A DNA stretch of 64,000 bases from Corythoichthys intestinalis (lineage: Eukaryota > Chordata > Actinopteri > Syngnathiformes > Syngnathidae), in assembly GCF_030265065.1 (NCBI RefSeq), contig NC_080416.1, positions 24,326,501 through 24,390,500 of the forward strand, written 5' to 3'. The notes under the pieces are model-generated. The model made no database searches. It saw only the letters and a list, made by a program, of their open reading frames with translations, and was not told where the DNA came from. Below, piece by piece: positions 37,663-49,424 of the stretch. The stretch's first letter is position 1, and each line of letters starts with the position of its first letter. The translations under genes were made by a program, and so were the position numbers.

Positions 37663-37885
37663 GTAAATGGTGTTACACTTGTTTAGTGCCTTTCCACCTT
37701 TTAAGACACTTAAAGCACTTCAACACCAGATCATCATCTACTTGCTGGTGACGCAGCACCAGGACTAACGGTGGGTTCAGTATCTAGCTCAAGGACAGAC
37801 GAGTTCTTCAAGATGTAGAATCAAACCCACAGCCTCTGGGTTGGGGAACGACTACTGTACTGCTGAGTCATACAGCCCGTGCAAC
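37663..37885 (+). repeat. Interspersed repeat interrupted by the hAT-like element
   Basis: The stretch GTAAATGGTGTTACACTTGT, CCTTTCCACCTTTTAAGACA, CTGGTGACGCAGCACCAGGA and CAGCCTCTGGGTTGGGGAAC follows the order of a common fish repeat with CACTTTATAGCGCC-like starts. Its first bases also occur at 35590-35601, on the far side of the insertion. Confidence 0.55.
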
Positions 37886-38352
37886 CATGCTGCCCCTGTA
37901 TGTACGATGTACTGTACGTAAACCACAGCAAATGCACATGTATGCATTTAAATACTACTTTATGTGGATAATGTTCGCTTGATTAAACTCATAAACTTCA
38001 TTAATACTCATGCACGGGCTCAAATGCTGTACTCGATGTGACGCGGTATATCAATGTAAAGCCACTTCAGAACGTGCATTTAGTAGTGATGTAGCAAATG
38101 TATTTAATTTGTCTTGATTTAATCATTTATATATTTCTTTGATACCTCAAAATACTTAAAAACCGGGGGAATGTTTCCTGTGAGCCAGTATATTTGCTTC
38201 TCGCCATGTTTTGATTATGTCATCACAAGAGGACTACAGTTCTTCACTCTATTCGATTTTAAACTTTCGGTCTTTTAACCAAAAACTGAAAATGCAATTT
38301 TAGCCATTTTCGGCTGAAAGTTTTCAGTGGCAAATTTTCAGTTGCATCTCTA

Positions 38353-38945
38353 TTTCAATTGATGTCGTAATTATGGTAAATGCCACTTGTCGAAATTCAC
38401 AAGTTGAGAATGGAAAGAAACTACAAGTTTCTTAAGGATATATCTCGTCGAGTTATTTGACGCTGGCATTATAACTTAGTGCACACATTTGTAAAACTCT
38501 TATTTTGTAACCAAGTGTTGGCTAAAATGTTCCGTTACAAACAAAAACTTACCGTTTGCATTTTGATGCATTCTCTTCTTGTTGTAGTACATGAATTGAA
38601 AGGTCTAAAACAGTTTTGCCCGCGCAATTAACAAAAAATGAAGTCCGTGTCTGCCATGTTTTTTTTTTTTTTTTGCTACGACAACAAAAGCGCATGAACA
38701 AGACGTACTCAGAATTACCAATTAGCAAGTGGTAAGCATAATCTTTTCCAGAGAATGTGAAGGCAGCATAAATATCTTCTTCAGACCAAGATGGCCGACT
38801 TCCTGAATAATTTCAGGCATGGATTTTTAGTGTCTTCTAGTGCACCCTGTTGTGAAAGACACCACCAAATTCTGTGTTTGTTGGTGTCAAAGCGAACATG
38901 CTAAACAAAGAGTAAATGTTGTGCTTTTCATATGGCTAAACCAAC
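38353..38945. other. Intergenic DNA
   Basis: AT-rich sequence with a T run near 38660. No gene, terminal repeat or splice-supported frame was recognised. Confidence 0.5.
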
Positions 38946-38947
38946 TA

Positions 38948-41832
38948 CAGTAGGGCAAATAAGTATTTAGTCAACCACCAATTGTGCAAGATCTCCTACT
39001 TGAAAAGATTAGAGAGGCCTGTAATTCTCAACATGGGTAAACCTCAACCATGACAGACAGAATGTGGGGGGAAAAAAAAAAAAAAACAGAAAATCACATT
39101 GTTTGATTTTTAAAGAATGTATTTCCAAATTTGAGTGGAAAATAAGTATTTGGTGAGCTACAAACAAGCAAGATTTCTGGCTGTCAAAGAGGTCTAACTT
39201 CTAACGAGGTCTAACGAGGCTCCACTCGTTACCTGTATTAATGGCACCTGTTTTAACTCATTATCGATATAAAAGACACCTCTCCACAACCTCAGTCAGT
39301 CACACTCCAAACTCCACTATGGCCAAGACCAAAGAGCTGTGGAAGGACACCAGAGACAACATTGTAGACCTCCACCAGGCTGGGAAGACTGAATCTGCAA
39401 TAGGTAAAACGCTTGGTGTAAAGAAATCAACTGTGGGAGCAATTATTAGAAAATGGAAGACATAAAAGACCACTGATAATCTCCCTCGATCTGGGGCTCC
39501 ATGCAAGATCTCACCCCGTGACGTCAAAATAATAACAAGAACGGTGAGCAAAAATCCCAGAACCACACGGGGGACCTAGTGAATGACCTACAGAGAGCTG
39601 GGACCACACTAACAAAGGCTACTATCAGTAACACAATGCGCCGCCAGGAACTCAAATCCTGCACTGCCAGACGTGTTCACCTGCTGAAGCCAGTACACGT
39701 CCAGGCCCGTCTGCGGTTTGTTAGAGAGCATTTGGATGATCCAGAAGAGGACTGGGAGAATGTGTTATGGTCAGATGAAACCAAAATAGAACTTTTTGGT
39801 AGAAACACAGGTTCTCGTGTTTGGAGGAGAAAGAATACTGAATTGCATCTGAAGAACACCATACCCACTGTGAAGCATGGGGGAGGGGGGGGCATCATGT
39901 TTTGGGGCTGTTTTTCTGCAAAGGGACCAGGACGACTGATCAGTGTAAAGGAAAGAATGAATGGGGCCATGTATCGAGAGATTTTGAGTGAAAATCTCCT
40001 TCCATCAGCAAGGGCATTGAAGATGAGACGTGGCTGGGTCTTTCAGCGTGACAATGATCCCAAACACACAGCCAGGGCAACAAAGAAGTGGCTTCCTAAG
40101 AAGCATTTCAAGGTCCTGGAGTGGCCTAGCCCAGGGGTCCCCAACAACCGGGCCGCGGACCGGTACTGGTCCGTGGCGCATTTGGTACCGGGCCGCGCAG
40201 AAATAATTAACAATTTATTAACGACTGCATTCTGGCCAATTGACTTGGGCCTGTGCCGCTTAACACACCAATATCCCTGTCTACTCTAGATATACAACTA
40301 CAAGATAGGAGGTCGTCATAGAAATGCATTGATTGGGCTGTTAGCACTAAATCTCGTTTTGTATATCTATGTGTGCTTGGACTCGATAATAACGTATGAC
40401 GTAGGTCGTCGCCAATCACATTTCTTCCCGGAAATAATTAGCCCCCAAACTAGAATGACTGAATAACAGACGTCTTTGGACAGACTTTTTACGGGGAAAA
40501 GGGAACCTGACGGCCCAGAAGATGTGCCTACAACCTTGAAGAAAACAAAATTTATGCTACTTCCCAATCACTAAAGACCCACGAACTGCGAAGGAGTGAA
40601 TTCGTGACCCGTATGTGAATAAAGCGAGTGATTCGAGCATGTCTGTGCAACAGGAATATCAGCTTGTAGAGATCGCAAATCACGGCGACCTTAAACGTAT
40701 ATTTGAGACAACAACTCTACCGAAGTTCTGGATTAAAGTCATTTCGGAATATCCTGACATCGCTAGGAGCGCGCTGAAAAGTGTGCTACAATTTCCAACA
40801 TCGTGTATTTGTGATGCTAGCTTCTCTCACTCTCCCATCTCGGGACCATCTCGTCTCAACGAAACAAACTCAGGCCTCCCACTGATTCAGCGGGTGAGTT
40901 GTATTTTTTCCCTGCACTTAACACGACGAGGCTAAAAACAAATGCTATTTTATATTTGCTGTATTTTTCTGCCGCACATTGCCGGTGTTCTGACAAAGTT
41001 GGCATGCGCGTAACGTTAAAAAGGACCGCAAATGCAGCGATTCCAAAGTACACACTACAAACTTTCTTTAAAGAAAGAAATATTAACTTACGTTTGCCAT
41101 GTTAGGTGCACACAACTGCACGTAGCCCTCTCACTTAACGACTTCGCCGTGTCGTTAAGCATTAATTTACGCCATTTCCATGTTGCACATGTATGTTTAT
41201 GATGTAAATAGTTTTTTAGCACCATTGGATAACATTGAGAGTCCAACAGAATATAAAAGAGGGCTTTTTTCACCGCCACAAAAGCTTTGTTAGCAAAATT
41301 TTATAAGGGTGCAAAATTTGACAGGACACCGGTCCGTGAAAAAAAGACCCAAATCACACCGGTCCGTGGTGCAAAAAAGGTTGGGGACCCCTGGCCTAGC
41401 CAGTCTCCAGATCTCAACCCCATAGAAAATCTGTGGAGGGAGTTGAAAGTCCGTGTTGCCCAACGACAGCCCCAAAACATCATTGCTCTAGAGGAGATTT
41501 GCATGGAGGAATTGGCCAAAATACCAGCAACAGTGTGTGAAAAGCTTGTGAAGAGTTACAGAAAACCTTTGGCCTCCGTTATTGCCAACAAAGGGTACAT
41601 AACAAAGTATTGAGATTAACTTTTGGTATTGATCAAATACTTATTTTCCAACATAATTTGCAAAGAAATTCTTTAAAAATCAAACAATGTGATTTTCTGG
41701 GGGGTTTTTTTCTTCACATTCTGTCTCTCATAGTTGAGGTTTACCCATGTTGACAATTACAGGCCTCTCTAATTTTTTCAAGTGGGAGAACTTGCACAAT
41801 TAGTGTTTGACTAAATACTTTTAGCCCCACTG
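38948..41832 (+). mobile_element. Tc1-like transposon, interrupted by a hAT element
   Basis: The terminal repeats start CAGTAGGGCAAATAAGTATT and, on the other strand, CAGTGGGGCTAAAAGTATT, with TA on both sides (38946-38947, 41833-41834). Without the hAT insertion it is about 1.6 kb, the usual length. The transposase is on the plus strand: an N-terminal helix-turn-helix piece at 39319-39465 ([20 protein letters not shown]), a stop after KWKT, then 39579-40130 with [11 protein letters not shown] and [10 protein letters not shown] (the first two catalytic Asp). After the insertion 41402-41613 gives [15 protein letters not shown] with the final Glu. Not functional. Confidence 0.92.
40132..41393 (+). 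mobile_element. hAT (Charlie-like) element inside the Tc1 transposase
   Basis: The ends are CAGGGGTCCCCAAC and its exact complement, with a perfect 8-base target duplication GCCTAGCC (40124-40131 and 41394-41401). The interior codes for a remnant of hAT transposase at about 40600-40840: NKASDSSMSV, then FWIKVISEYPDIA and FPTSCICDASFS, which correspond to the C-terminal hAT dimerisation region. The N-terminal and catalytic parts are missing, so this is an internally deleted copy of 1.26 kb. Confidence 0.9.
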
Positions 41833-41834
41833 TA

Positions 41835-42772
41835 GCTGAGTTCCTAATTACTTTTGCACGTGAGTCCTTGAGATTTTATCATACCACCAAACTTGGTGAT
41901 GACGGACAGAACTGTTGCCGGAGGCCGATGTCTACCAGGGCCGCAGCAAGGAGGATTTGGGATGTTTGCGGCTTAGGGGCGGGCTGCACACCGCACCGTA
42001 AAGCAGAGGAGGTAAACAAAGGGGGCCGGCCTGCTTTTACTGCCTTCCCACGCCAGCTGATTGAAAAGTGTTACCTGGAATATGGCGAGTGATCCCCCGC
42101 GCACCCCCCCGGCCAATGTGAATGCCGGCACAGGGTCCCAGGTGTACAAACAGCAAACAGTGGGGGCACATCAAAGGCTCTCATTAAAAGACAATAGATA
42201 CATCCCCAAAATCCCCCCCACCCAGATGGATAAGACCCACCCTAACCACCTACTGTATGAAACAAGTATACTGCCCCCTTCTGTTCAAGTACACTCAATT
42301 AAAATGTATTCTCTTCTAGATTATTTACGCACTGAACATTCATATACTTAGATATTATCTCTTCAAAATTCATAGCAAGAAAACAATAACCACACTTTTT
42401 CAAATAGACATTACCTCTTTACCTCCACTGATCGCCTTTTGGTCCCTTGAAAACTTGATACAGGGTGCATACTTTTGTTTCTGAATACAGGACGATTCCG
42501 TTTTTCAAGGGATGGTTGGCAACCCTAGTATGTACAGTATGTTGATTTGTATTATCAAATATTAATAAACCTTGTTTAAAAAAATACGCACTGAAAGATC
42601 ATGGCAATCCTTTAAAATGAACCACACACACACCTATGAAATCATTGGATTTCTTTTAGCCAACCAGCCACAAAAGGATGCAGTAAATAAATAAGGAAAT
42701 ACAGTTGCAAAAGGTTCATAAAATCTAGAAATTTTACATGATTAATTATGTACAAATAATGAAATAACATAT
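41835..42772. other. Unique intergenic DNA with a possible regulatory island
   Basis: 41860-42210 is GC-richer and non-repetitive. It has clustered motifs: GGTAAACAAA (42011-42020, forkhead-like), ACATCAAAGG (42168-42177, TCF/LEF-like) and ACAATAG (42191-42197, SOX-like). The open frames here are short and without family resemblance. 42360-42772 is AT-rich. Confidence 0.4.
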
Positions 42773-43656
42773 CATAATTTCAGGACTATAAGCCGCTACT
42801 TTTCCCCCTTCGTTTTGAATCCTGCGGCTCGTAGTCCAGTGCGGCTTATTCGTTGATTTATTTGGGTTAATGGGTAACACTTTATTTGACAATGGCATCA
42901 TAAGACTGCTGTAACACCATCATAATTATGACATGACACTATCATGGGCATTAATGGCATTATGAATGATGTCACTAACTCCATTTATGTCCAGCTCGGA
43001 TCGTTTACATCCATTCAAAAGTGAGATAATTTGCCGGATAGCACAAAATGACATCTGTCATAAGCATTCATTAATGCTCATGGCAGAGTCATGTCATAAT
43101 TATGATCTTATGATAGTCTTATGGCGCCACTGTCAAATGAAGTGTTACCAAATAAAATAACTTGCAATTAATGAAACAACTGGAACAGTAAATGAAGAAA
43201 GAATTAATCCAGAATATGAATTTTGATTATTTATATCTGTAGCGATGCAATGCATGTTTGGAGGCATGTTGGACGGCAATAGTGTTGACAGCAGGTGGCA
43301 GCAGAGGTTGACTGTCCACCAAGGGAGCAGTGATGGTAAATGAAGCTTTGCAGCCAATTGGTTCAAAGCTTCATGGTGGTTCATTTGATCTTATGAAAGA
43401 CTTATGATGCTGCTGTCAAATACAAAATTACAGGTTAATATTTTTTGAATAAATATCCCATAATACATTGAGGACAGCTGTGGCTTGTAGTTCAGTGCAG
43501 CTCATCAATGAACAAATGCCGTTTTCGGGTCAAATTTGGTGAGTGGTGGCCTATATTTGTTCAAGCACGTTGAATTGCCTTGTGTTGAATTGTGCTATAT
43601 AAATAAATTTGCCTTGCCTATAGTCAGGTGCGCTTTATAATCTGAAAATTACGGTA
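42773..43656. mobile_element. ACTATAAGC-ended element, copy 2
   Basis: It runs from ATTTCAGGACTATAAGCCGC to CTGAAAATTACGG. The interior has TGGGTAACACTTTATTTGAC, the palindromic unit (42873-43149), CTTCATGGTGGTTCATTTGA and, at 43560-43620, an inserted-looking TTGAATTGCCTTGTGTTGAA string of LINE-tail type. Confidence 0.6.
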
Positions 43657-43799
43657 TTTTTGTTAGTACAGTGATTTTTTTTTTTTTTTTGCAGTTAATG
43701 GGGAGCCCCCCGCGAAAATTGAAAACCCGCAAATTAGAGGCGCAGGTTCTTTACATAAAAAATAAATAAATCTTTTTTATTGTGTGTGTGTTCAATGTA

Positions 43800-44487
43800 T
43801 TTATTCATATTTAACAGCATTTGACAATTATGACATGGCACAATCATGGGCATTACTGAATGCTTATTACAGATGTCATTAAGTGTCATCCGGCACTAAC
43901 TCGGTTCTTTTACATCCAATCAAAGTGAGATAACTTGCCCGATAACACTAAATGACATCTGTTATAAGCATTTATTAATGTTTATGACAATGTCAGATCA
44001 TAATTATGACTGTCTAATGAAAGTCTTATGGTGCCACTCTCAAATAAAGTGTTACCGAATACCATAACTAGCAATTAATGAAACAACTAGAACATTGACT
44101 GAAGAAATAATTAGCACAGAACATGAATTTTATAGTTATTCACATCTGTAGCCCAGCAATGCATGCTAGGAGGAATATTAGACAACAACATTGTTGACAG
44201 CAGGTGGCAGCAGAGGTTGACTGTCTCCTCCATGGGATCAATGATGACCAAATAAAGCTTCTTGAAGCAATGGTTCAAAGCTTCATGGTGGTTCATGAAA
44301 GTTTTACGATGCCGCTGTCAGATAAAGTGTTACCGGTTAATATCTTTTGGTGTAAATATCCCATTATATAGTGAGGACAGCTGTGGATTAAGGTCCACTG
44401 TGGCTTATCTATGAACAAATGCCGTTTTCGTGTCAATTTGTTGGGTGGCAACTTATAGGTGTGCCTTATAGTGCGAAAATTGCGGTA
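43800..44487. mobile_element. ACTATAAGC-ended element, copy 3 (truncated)
   Basis: It contains the palindromic unit (about 43810-44055), AATTAATGAAACAACTAGAA, GACAGCAGGTGGCAGCAGAG and ends TTATAGTGCGAAAATTGCGG. The left terminus is not seen. It lies in tandem with copy 2. Confidence 0.6.
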
Positions 44488-44542
44488 TTTATTTGATTAA
44501 TACAGTATTAATACAAAATTTAGTGGCCTTGAATTTCTCATT

Positions 44543-44749
44543 TTAACTCATTCACTGCCTTTGACAGTGATAAATATCCATTCCATTTGAACTGGAAAGG
44601 CTGGGAGTGAGTGATCATGTTTCACTGATGTTCATTAGTGTCCAATCCAATTTGACTGGAGGTGGGGGTGGGGGCAAATCGCTGCCAAAACTCGCAGTAA
44701 AAAATGCATTGGATGTCAAGCGCTGTCAACAGCAGCCAATGAGTTAAAT
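44543..44749. repeat. Foldback repeat copy 8
   Basis: The left arm is TTAACTCATTCACTGCCTTT and the right end AACAGCAGCCAATGAGTTAA, inverted to each other. Cores ATTCCATTTGAACTGGAAAG and GTCCAATCCAATTTGACTGG lie between them. Confidence 0.7.
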
Positions 44750-44848
44750 AAATGAATATTGAAATAAATTGATCTGAAGTACAGTAATTGAAAAGCTGGT
44801 ATTCATTAATTCACTTTCGGAGCTGTTTATCCCCACGAGGGTCAAAGG

Positions 44849-46041
44849 CAGGGGTGAAAGTGGGTGGGAACGGTCAGGAACGCAGTTCCGGTATAAGATT
44901 CAGGGCCGGAACGCTGTTCCGGTATACAGTGCTTTGATTCCGAAAATATGTCGGCAAATGTCAAAATTCTATGTAAAAAAAAAAAAAAAAAAAAAAAAAG
45001 CAAAGCTGCCACACATGCATTTTATCTCCAAGAAGAAAACAATGTACCAACATCAGATTTACATACACAAGTGTTAACAACAAGCATAACAAAGTGCTTG
45101 TGTAGCGTAATCCGTTTCCACTGATATTTATTATTTATTTTATTCCGATATTTATCATTTATTTTATTCCACGGACGGCATGGAGGTTTCCCCAGCTGCT
45201 GCAGTTATCTGAGTCTGACGATGAAGAGTCACATCAATGTGCGAATGCATGCAGCAAAGCAAAACGCCTGGACTCATTTATCCGTTCAGTTGGCTGACAT
45301 ACTGACATGTGATCACCAGATAGTTAGCTCTGATTGGTTCAAATGTGCATGTTTTCTGAAACAGCAAATAAAGATTTTTTTTAAAAGGGCAATGTAACAG
45401 AAAATGAATCAAATCTTTAAGAGCAAGGAAAGAGTTAAGGTGGCTTATTTATCATATTTAGCTTTATTTGCTCTGATGGGGAGGTTCAGAACATCTTAGC
45501 TGTTAATGTGCATTTTGGACTTATATTTGTTCATTTATCTTAGGCTACTTATTCATTTCCTTATGATTAAAAAAAGTCAATGTTTGCGCGATCTTCAAAA
45601 TATATTCCATTTTACTCTGCATAATATAAGTCATTTGTACATATTTTTCTGAATGTATGTTACCTTTATCTTTATTATTAAAAAACACAACAAAAAATAA
45701 ATGTTTACATTATCTTCAATTTTAATATACATCCTATGTTCTTAAGTAGTGAAAATTGAGATTTGGCATTTAGTATGTGAGGAAATGAGGGAAAATAAAA
45801 ATTAGGAGATGGAAGTTGGGGTTATAGCTGTTTTTGTTAACATTTGTTTTGCAAAAATTTTGAATGAAAATCAGTTTTTGTATGTGTTATAAAAATAACT
45901 GACCAAACAGTTTTCTTTGCATTTCAGTAGTTTTGCCCCCCCCAAAATACAAAAATTAAAATTACAAATAAAATTTCGGGCGCAGTGGCGACCTTTACGT
46001 CGCTGAGTTCCGGCAAGAAATTCTAACCACTTTCACCTCTG
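44849..46041. mobile_element. hAT-like element (CAGRGGTGAAAGTGG ends)
   Basis: The left end is CAGGGGTGAAAGTGGGTGGG and the right end on the other strand CAGAGGTGAAAGTGGTTAG. The flanking 8-mers GTCAAAGG and GTCACGGG agree at 6 of 8. GAACGCAGTTCCGG lies just inside. No transposase frame was recognised. Confidence 0.7.
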
Positions 46042-46176
46042 GTCACGGGGGTGCTGGAGTCAATCCCAGCTAACTATGGGCAGTAGGCAGGGTACACTAT
46101 GAATCGGTTGCCAGCCAATCGCAGGGCGCAAGGGGACAAAAAACCATTCGCGCACACAGTCATACAGATCGGGACA

Positions 46177-47243
46177 ATAGCGTACCGCACGAATGCTATT
46201 TTTAGACCGTGACATTGCAACGTAAAGCAGAAGTAAAGTGGAAGTGGGACATTATAGACCCACCCTCGCATAGAAACAATGTTATTTCTTCTACTTCTCT
46301 CCAGTAATCTTTCAAAAATGAACATGCCGATCACACATGGATTTTTTGGAACTTATAGAAACGACTCTAGACATTATGACATACGAAGGATGTTTTCTTC
46401 ATACGTTTCCCGAAACCAAAACCTCGGAGGAAAAATGTGAAGAATTAATCAACTTGTGCGGACAGCTAGGAGAAGCAAGGGTGAAACCATTCGCATTTCA
46501 TATGCAGTAAACATTTTACTGGGAGCCATGGTCCTTCAATGGACGAAGAAGTAAGCCATTTTGATTTTTTTACTTATTTTCTAGCGTGGCGTTTTGCAGT
46601 GCTGCTTCTGTCTGCCAATGTACTTAAATTAAAATGGTATCTGACTGCCACTGTTACATTTTCTGTTGTAAAAAAAAAAAAAAACTTTAAAGGCGGAAGT
46701 GTAAATAAATTATAGAATTAAGATTTCATATTAATGAAAAAATTAAGTGTTCGCTGCATCTCAACGAGTACCATTTGCGATCGCTACACAAAAATATTAA
46801 TGTAGTTGCCCAAAACAACGGTCAGAGACGTAAGACAGCCAGAGGATATAATATATAAGATAGACAGGGCACGTGTCGGTAAAGATAGATTGTTGAAACA
46901 GGAGAATGTCACTGTCAGTCGCGGAAGAAAAAGGTGTCGATAAAAAACCTAAGGCTCTGCATCGGTCGGCTCGTTTTTGTTGTCTTTGTCAGCCCTCGAG
47001 GCTCAAGCCATCTCTTTAACTGAACATTTTTATGTTCTTACACATCTTTACCAGTGAATTTGGCATCAGGGACATCATTTTCAGACAGAATTGGTAGGTT
47101 TAGTTCTGTAAACATCTTCTTCTTACACAATTTCCATTCATTTACCATTGGGGACAAACGGTAGCGTATCCTCCCTTAGCAACAATAGCTAACGTCACAA
47201 ATATTAATGAGCGGAAATGACGTGTAGCTTGTGGTACGCTATT
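46177..47243. mobile_element. DNA element with ATAGCGTACC ends
   Basis: The left end AATAGCGTACCGCACGAATG and right end, read in complement as AAATAGCGTACCACAAGCTA, are inverted repeats; the host repeat resumes on both sides. At about 46338-46508 a short open stretch (TYEGCFLHTFPETK) might be a coding remnant, but it matches no family I can name. Target duplication not clear. Confidence 0.55.
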
Positions 47244-47478
47244 TAGAGTGTTCAATCAGCCTACAATGCTTTACAATGTTTTTGGGAGGAAACCGGAGTA
47301 CCTGTAGAAAACCCACGAAAGCATGGTAAGAACATGCAAACTCCACACAGTAAGGCCAGAGAACGGGATTGAGCCCTTGATCTCAGAACTGTGAGGCAGA
47401 TGTGCTAACCACTCTGCCACCATCCCCAGCAGTTGGTTTAAATAGCTACAAATAAGGTGAGTTGTACATAAAAGACTA

Positions 47479-48613
47479 GATCCCGAGTTATACTTCCGCG
47501 TTGCGGTGATGCAGCGACTACGGCGTCATTCGACATTCGATGGTTCTCCGGCCAGGTGAAGCATTGCTCTGTAATTCACCGCCAAGCCACTAAAGGGGTG
47601 TGGTGTTATATTTGTACGGTTTTGGGGCATGCTTGTTGACTTCCTCTTGTCTAGTTTAACAGAGAAAAAATAAACAATGCAAGATGGAACGCTTGAATGT
47701 GGATCTTCAGCTCATCAACACTGAATAAATGTTGATCATACAAATGTTGAGGCACAGGCGACGCAGAAGACGGTTTCGAGGCGGTCCGTCCAACTTTTGA
47801 AGCCGCATAGTTCTTCTAGCCTCTGGTGGAAACCAGCTAGCTGTGGCGGCTAGCTTCAAACTGGCGTCGAGCACAGGGTCCAGCGTTTTGTCCAAGGTCT
47901 GCAAAGCCCTCCAGCCCGATTTGTTTGCCGTGTCCTACAGCCAGCCAATGGGAAGCCATAGCCTGGCATCTATGGAACTTCCCAAACTGCGTTGGAAGCC
48001 TTGATGTTAACATTATTATAAAAAGCACCGAGGCACTCTCAATCAGTGATGATGTATCGTGTGTGAACTGTCTGTTATTGAAAATTAAAGATCAAAACAA
48101 CTCTTTTGACACCAAACCTGTGCTTTATTCTTCATATACTTGAAGTACGACATGTAAATAAGTCACAGACTCACAGCAAATATATGTACACAATAAATGA
48201 TGAAGTGCACTAACCAAAAATACGACATAAAGTCGACTGGGCCACCGCTTCGTGTGGCCACTCAATTCCGAACACACACGTCTCGGTGGTTCTTCCATTT
48301 TTTTATTCAATTGCCAACATTGCCATTTGGCAAACTTTATGATGTCTTGACGAGACTTGCTCTTCGATGATACTCCCGTCGGCTTGGTCCACTTTTGCGT
48401 GTAGTTTTTTTCCATTCTACAATGGCGGTGATTTCACGCTGAACCGGGAACAACAGTGAGCGAACCAATCACAGTGCATTTCCGCCGCGTCATATGCGTT
48501 GACGTGACGCTAGGGTTTGAAAAATCAATAGGACTGCGTCAGGCTACGGCGCAGGGTCGTAAATCGGGTCTTCCTTGACGGCGCAGGTCCGACGCGGAAG
48601 TATAACTTGGCCT
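47479..48613 (+). mobile_element. PIF/Harbinger transposon relic
   Basis: The ends share AGTTATACTTCCGCGT in inverted orientation; the flanks CTA and TTA fit a degraded three-base target. On the plus strand, [20 protein letters not shown] (about 47845-47905) and, in another frame, [19 protein letters not shown] (about 47946-48005) match the Harbinger transposase just before and at its first catalytic Asp. A 96-codon frame on the minus strand (48415-48125) might be the family's second gene, but I see no clear Myb/MADF motif. Broken and short. Confidence 0.75.
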
Positions 48614-49424
48614 TAACTGGCTGAAAACAGTTCAGATGTATTTAATTTTTGAGTTCAGTACATTCATTGGATTTGAATGTTGTTCATAACAGTGGTCAAT
48701 GGAGAGCTAGATATCACTCTGTGATTACCATAAATATACCTGGATTTGCAGTGAATTAAAAAGTATGGATATAACATTAGTATTAAATGTAACATATTAA
48801 CATCGTAAATTTGTGTTTAGCTGTGTCTTGCGTGGAGACACCGTAGAGGTAAGCGGTCCCTCCCGTCCCGGGAAAAGGTTGCGCATCTTCCACAGACACG
48901 CCAGCCAGTGGCCGCCCGCAGCTTTGATGGAGGGACGCCTCTTTGTAGTGGAGGCCTGGAGATGGCTTGTTAGTCAGTAAAAGTCAGGGCCTTAAACGGC
49001 CTCCTCTGGCAGGAAGCAGTTTACACGGTGACGCTCAACCTGCCGGCGGCCTTCTATTGTCCCCCCCACACCCGAGGGACCCCACGTCCCCACTTCATTA
49101 GCATTTCCATAAGAAAGGAGCAGTAATTGCCCCTTTTCTTCTGCTGCCCCTTCATCTTGGACTGGCTCCTCACACAGCGCTTCCTTTTTACTCTTCTGCT
49201 GTTTTTTCTGTTTTGTTTTTTAAAGCGGCCACTCACACTCTGGAAAGTCAAAAATGAAAATGGAGTTCAAATGAAGACCGCAGGCAATGCATGTAGGGAA
49301 TGTGTGGCAAACTTAAGGCCCTTGGGCCAGTTCTGGTTCTTCAGATCAGTTTGGATGTCAAATCATGTGCAAGTCATGAAAATAAAATAAAAATAAAATA
49401 ACATTGGCATACAGGATTAATGAC
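48614..49424. other. Unique DNA with a GC-rich island
   Basis: 48830-49200 is GC-rich and non-repetitive. It has CTTTGATG (48922-48929), CTATTGTCC (about 49054) and ATTAGCAT (49097-49104), which resemble TCF, SOX and POU sites. No exon could be supported on either strand. Candidate regulatory DNA. Confidence 0.4.

Larger units (their letters stand above)
35401..38352. mobile_element. GGGATGTACCGAAA-ended element, copy A, heavily interrupted
   Basis: The left end is TAGGGATGTACCGAAAGC. The right end on the minus strand is TAGAGATGCAACTGAAAATT, followed by CAGCCGAAAATGGC. A second copy in the other orientation lies at 60785-62506; both share the block GTCCTCTTGT-type / TTTTGATTATGTCATCAC near the interior. 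It carries an interspersed repeat split by a hAT-like element, which itself holds a probable solo LTR. Confidence 0.6.
44800..47430 (+). repeat. Fish interspersed repeat split by two insertions
   Basis: Three pieces line up with one repeat of about 0.33 kb: 44800-44848 (GAGCTGTTTATCCCCACGAG), 46042-46176 (GGGGGTGCTGGAGTCAATCC, TTGCCAGCCAATCGCAGGGC) and 47244-47430 (GGAGGAAACCGGAGTACC, AACATGCAAACTCCACACAG, GTGAGGCAGATGTGCTAACC). These words mark a repeat common in teleosts. It is interrupted by the elements at 44849-46041 and 46177-47243. Confidence 0.7.
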
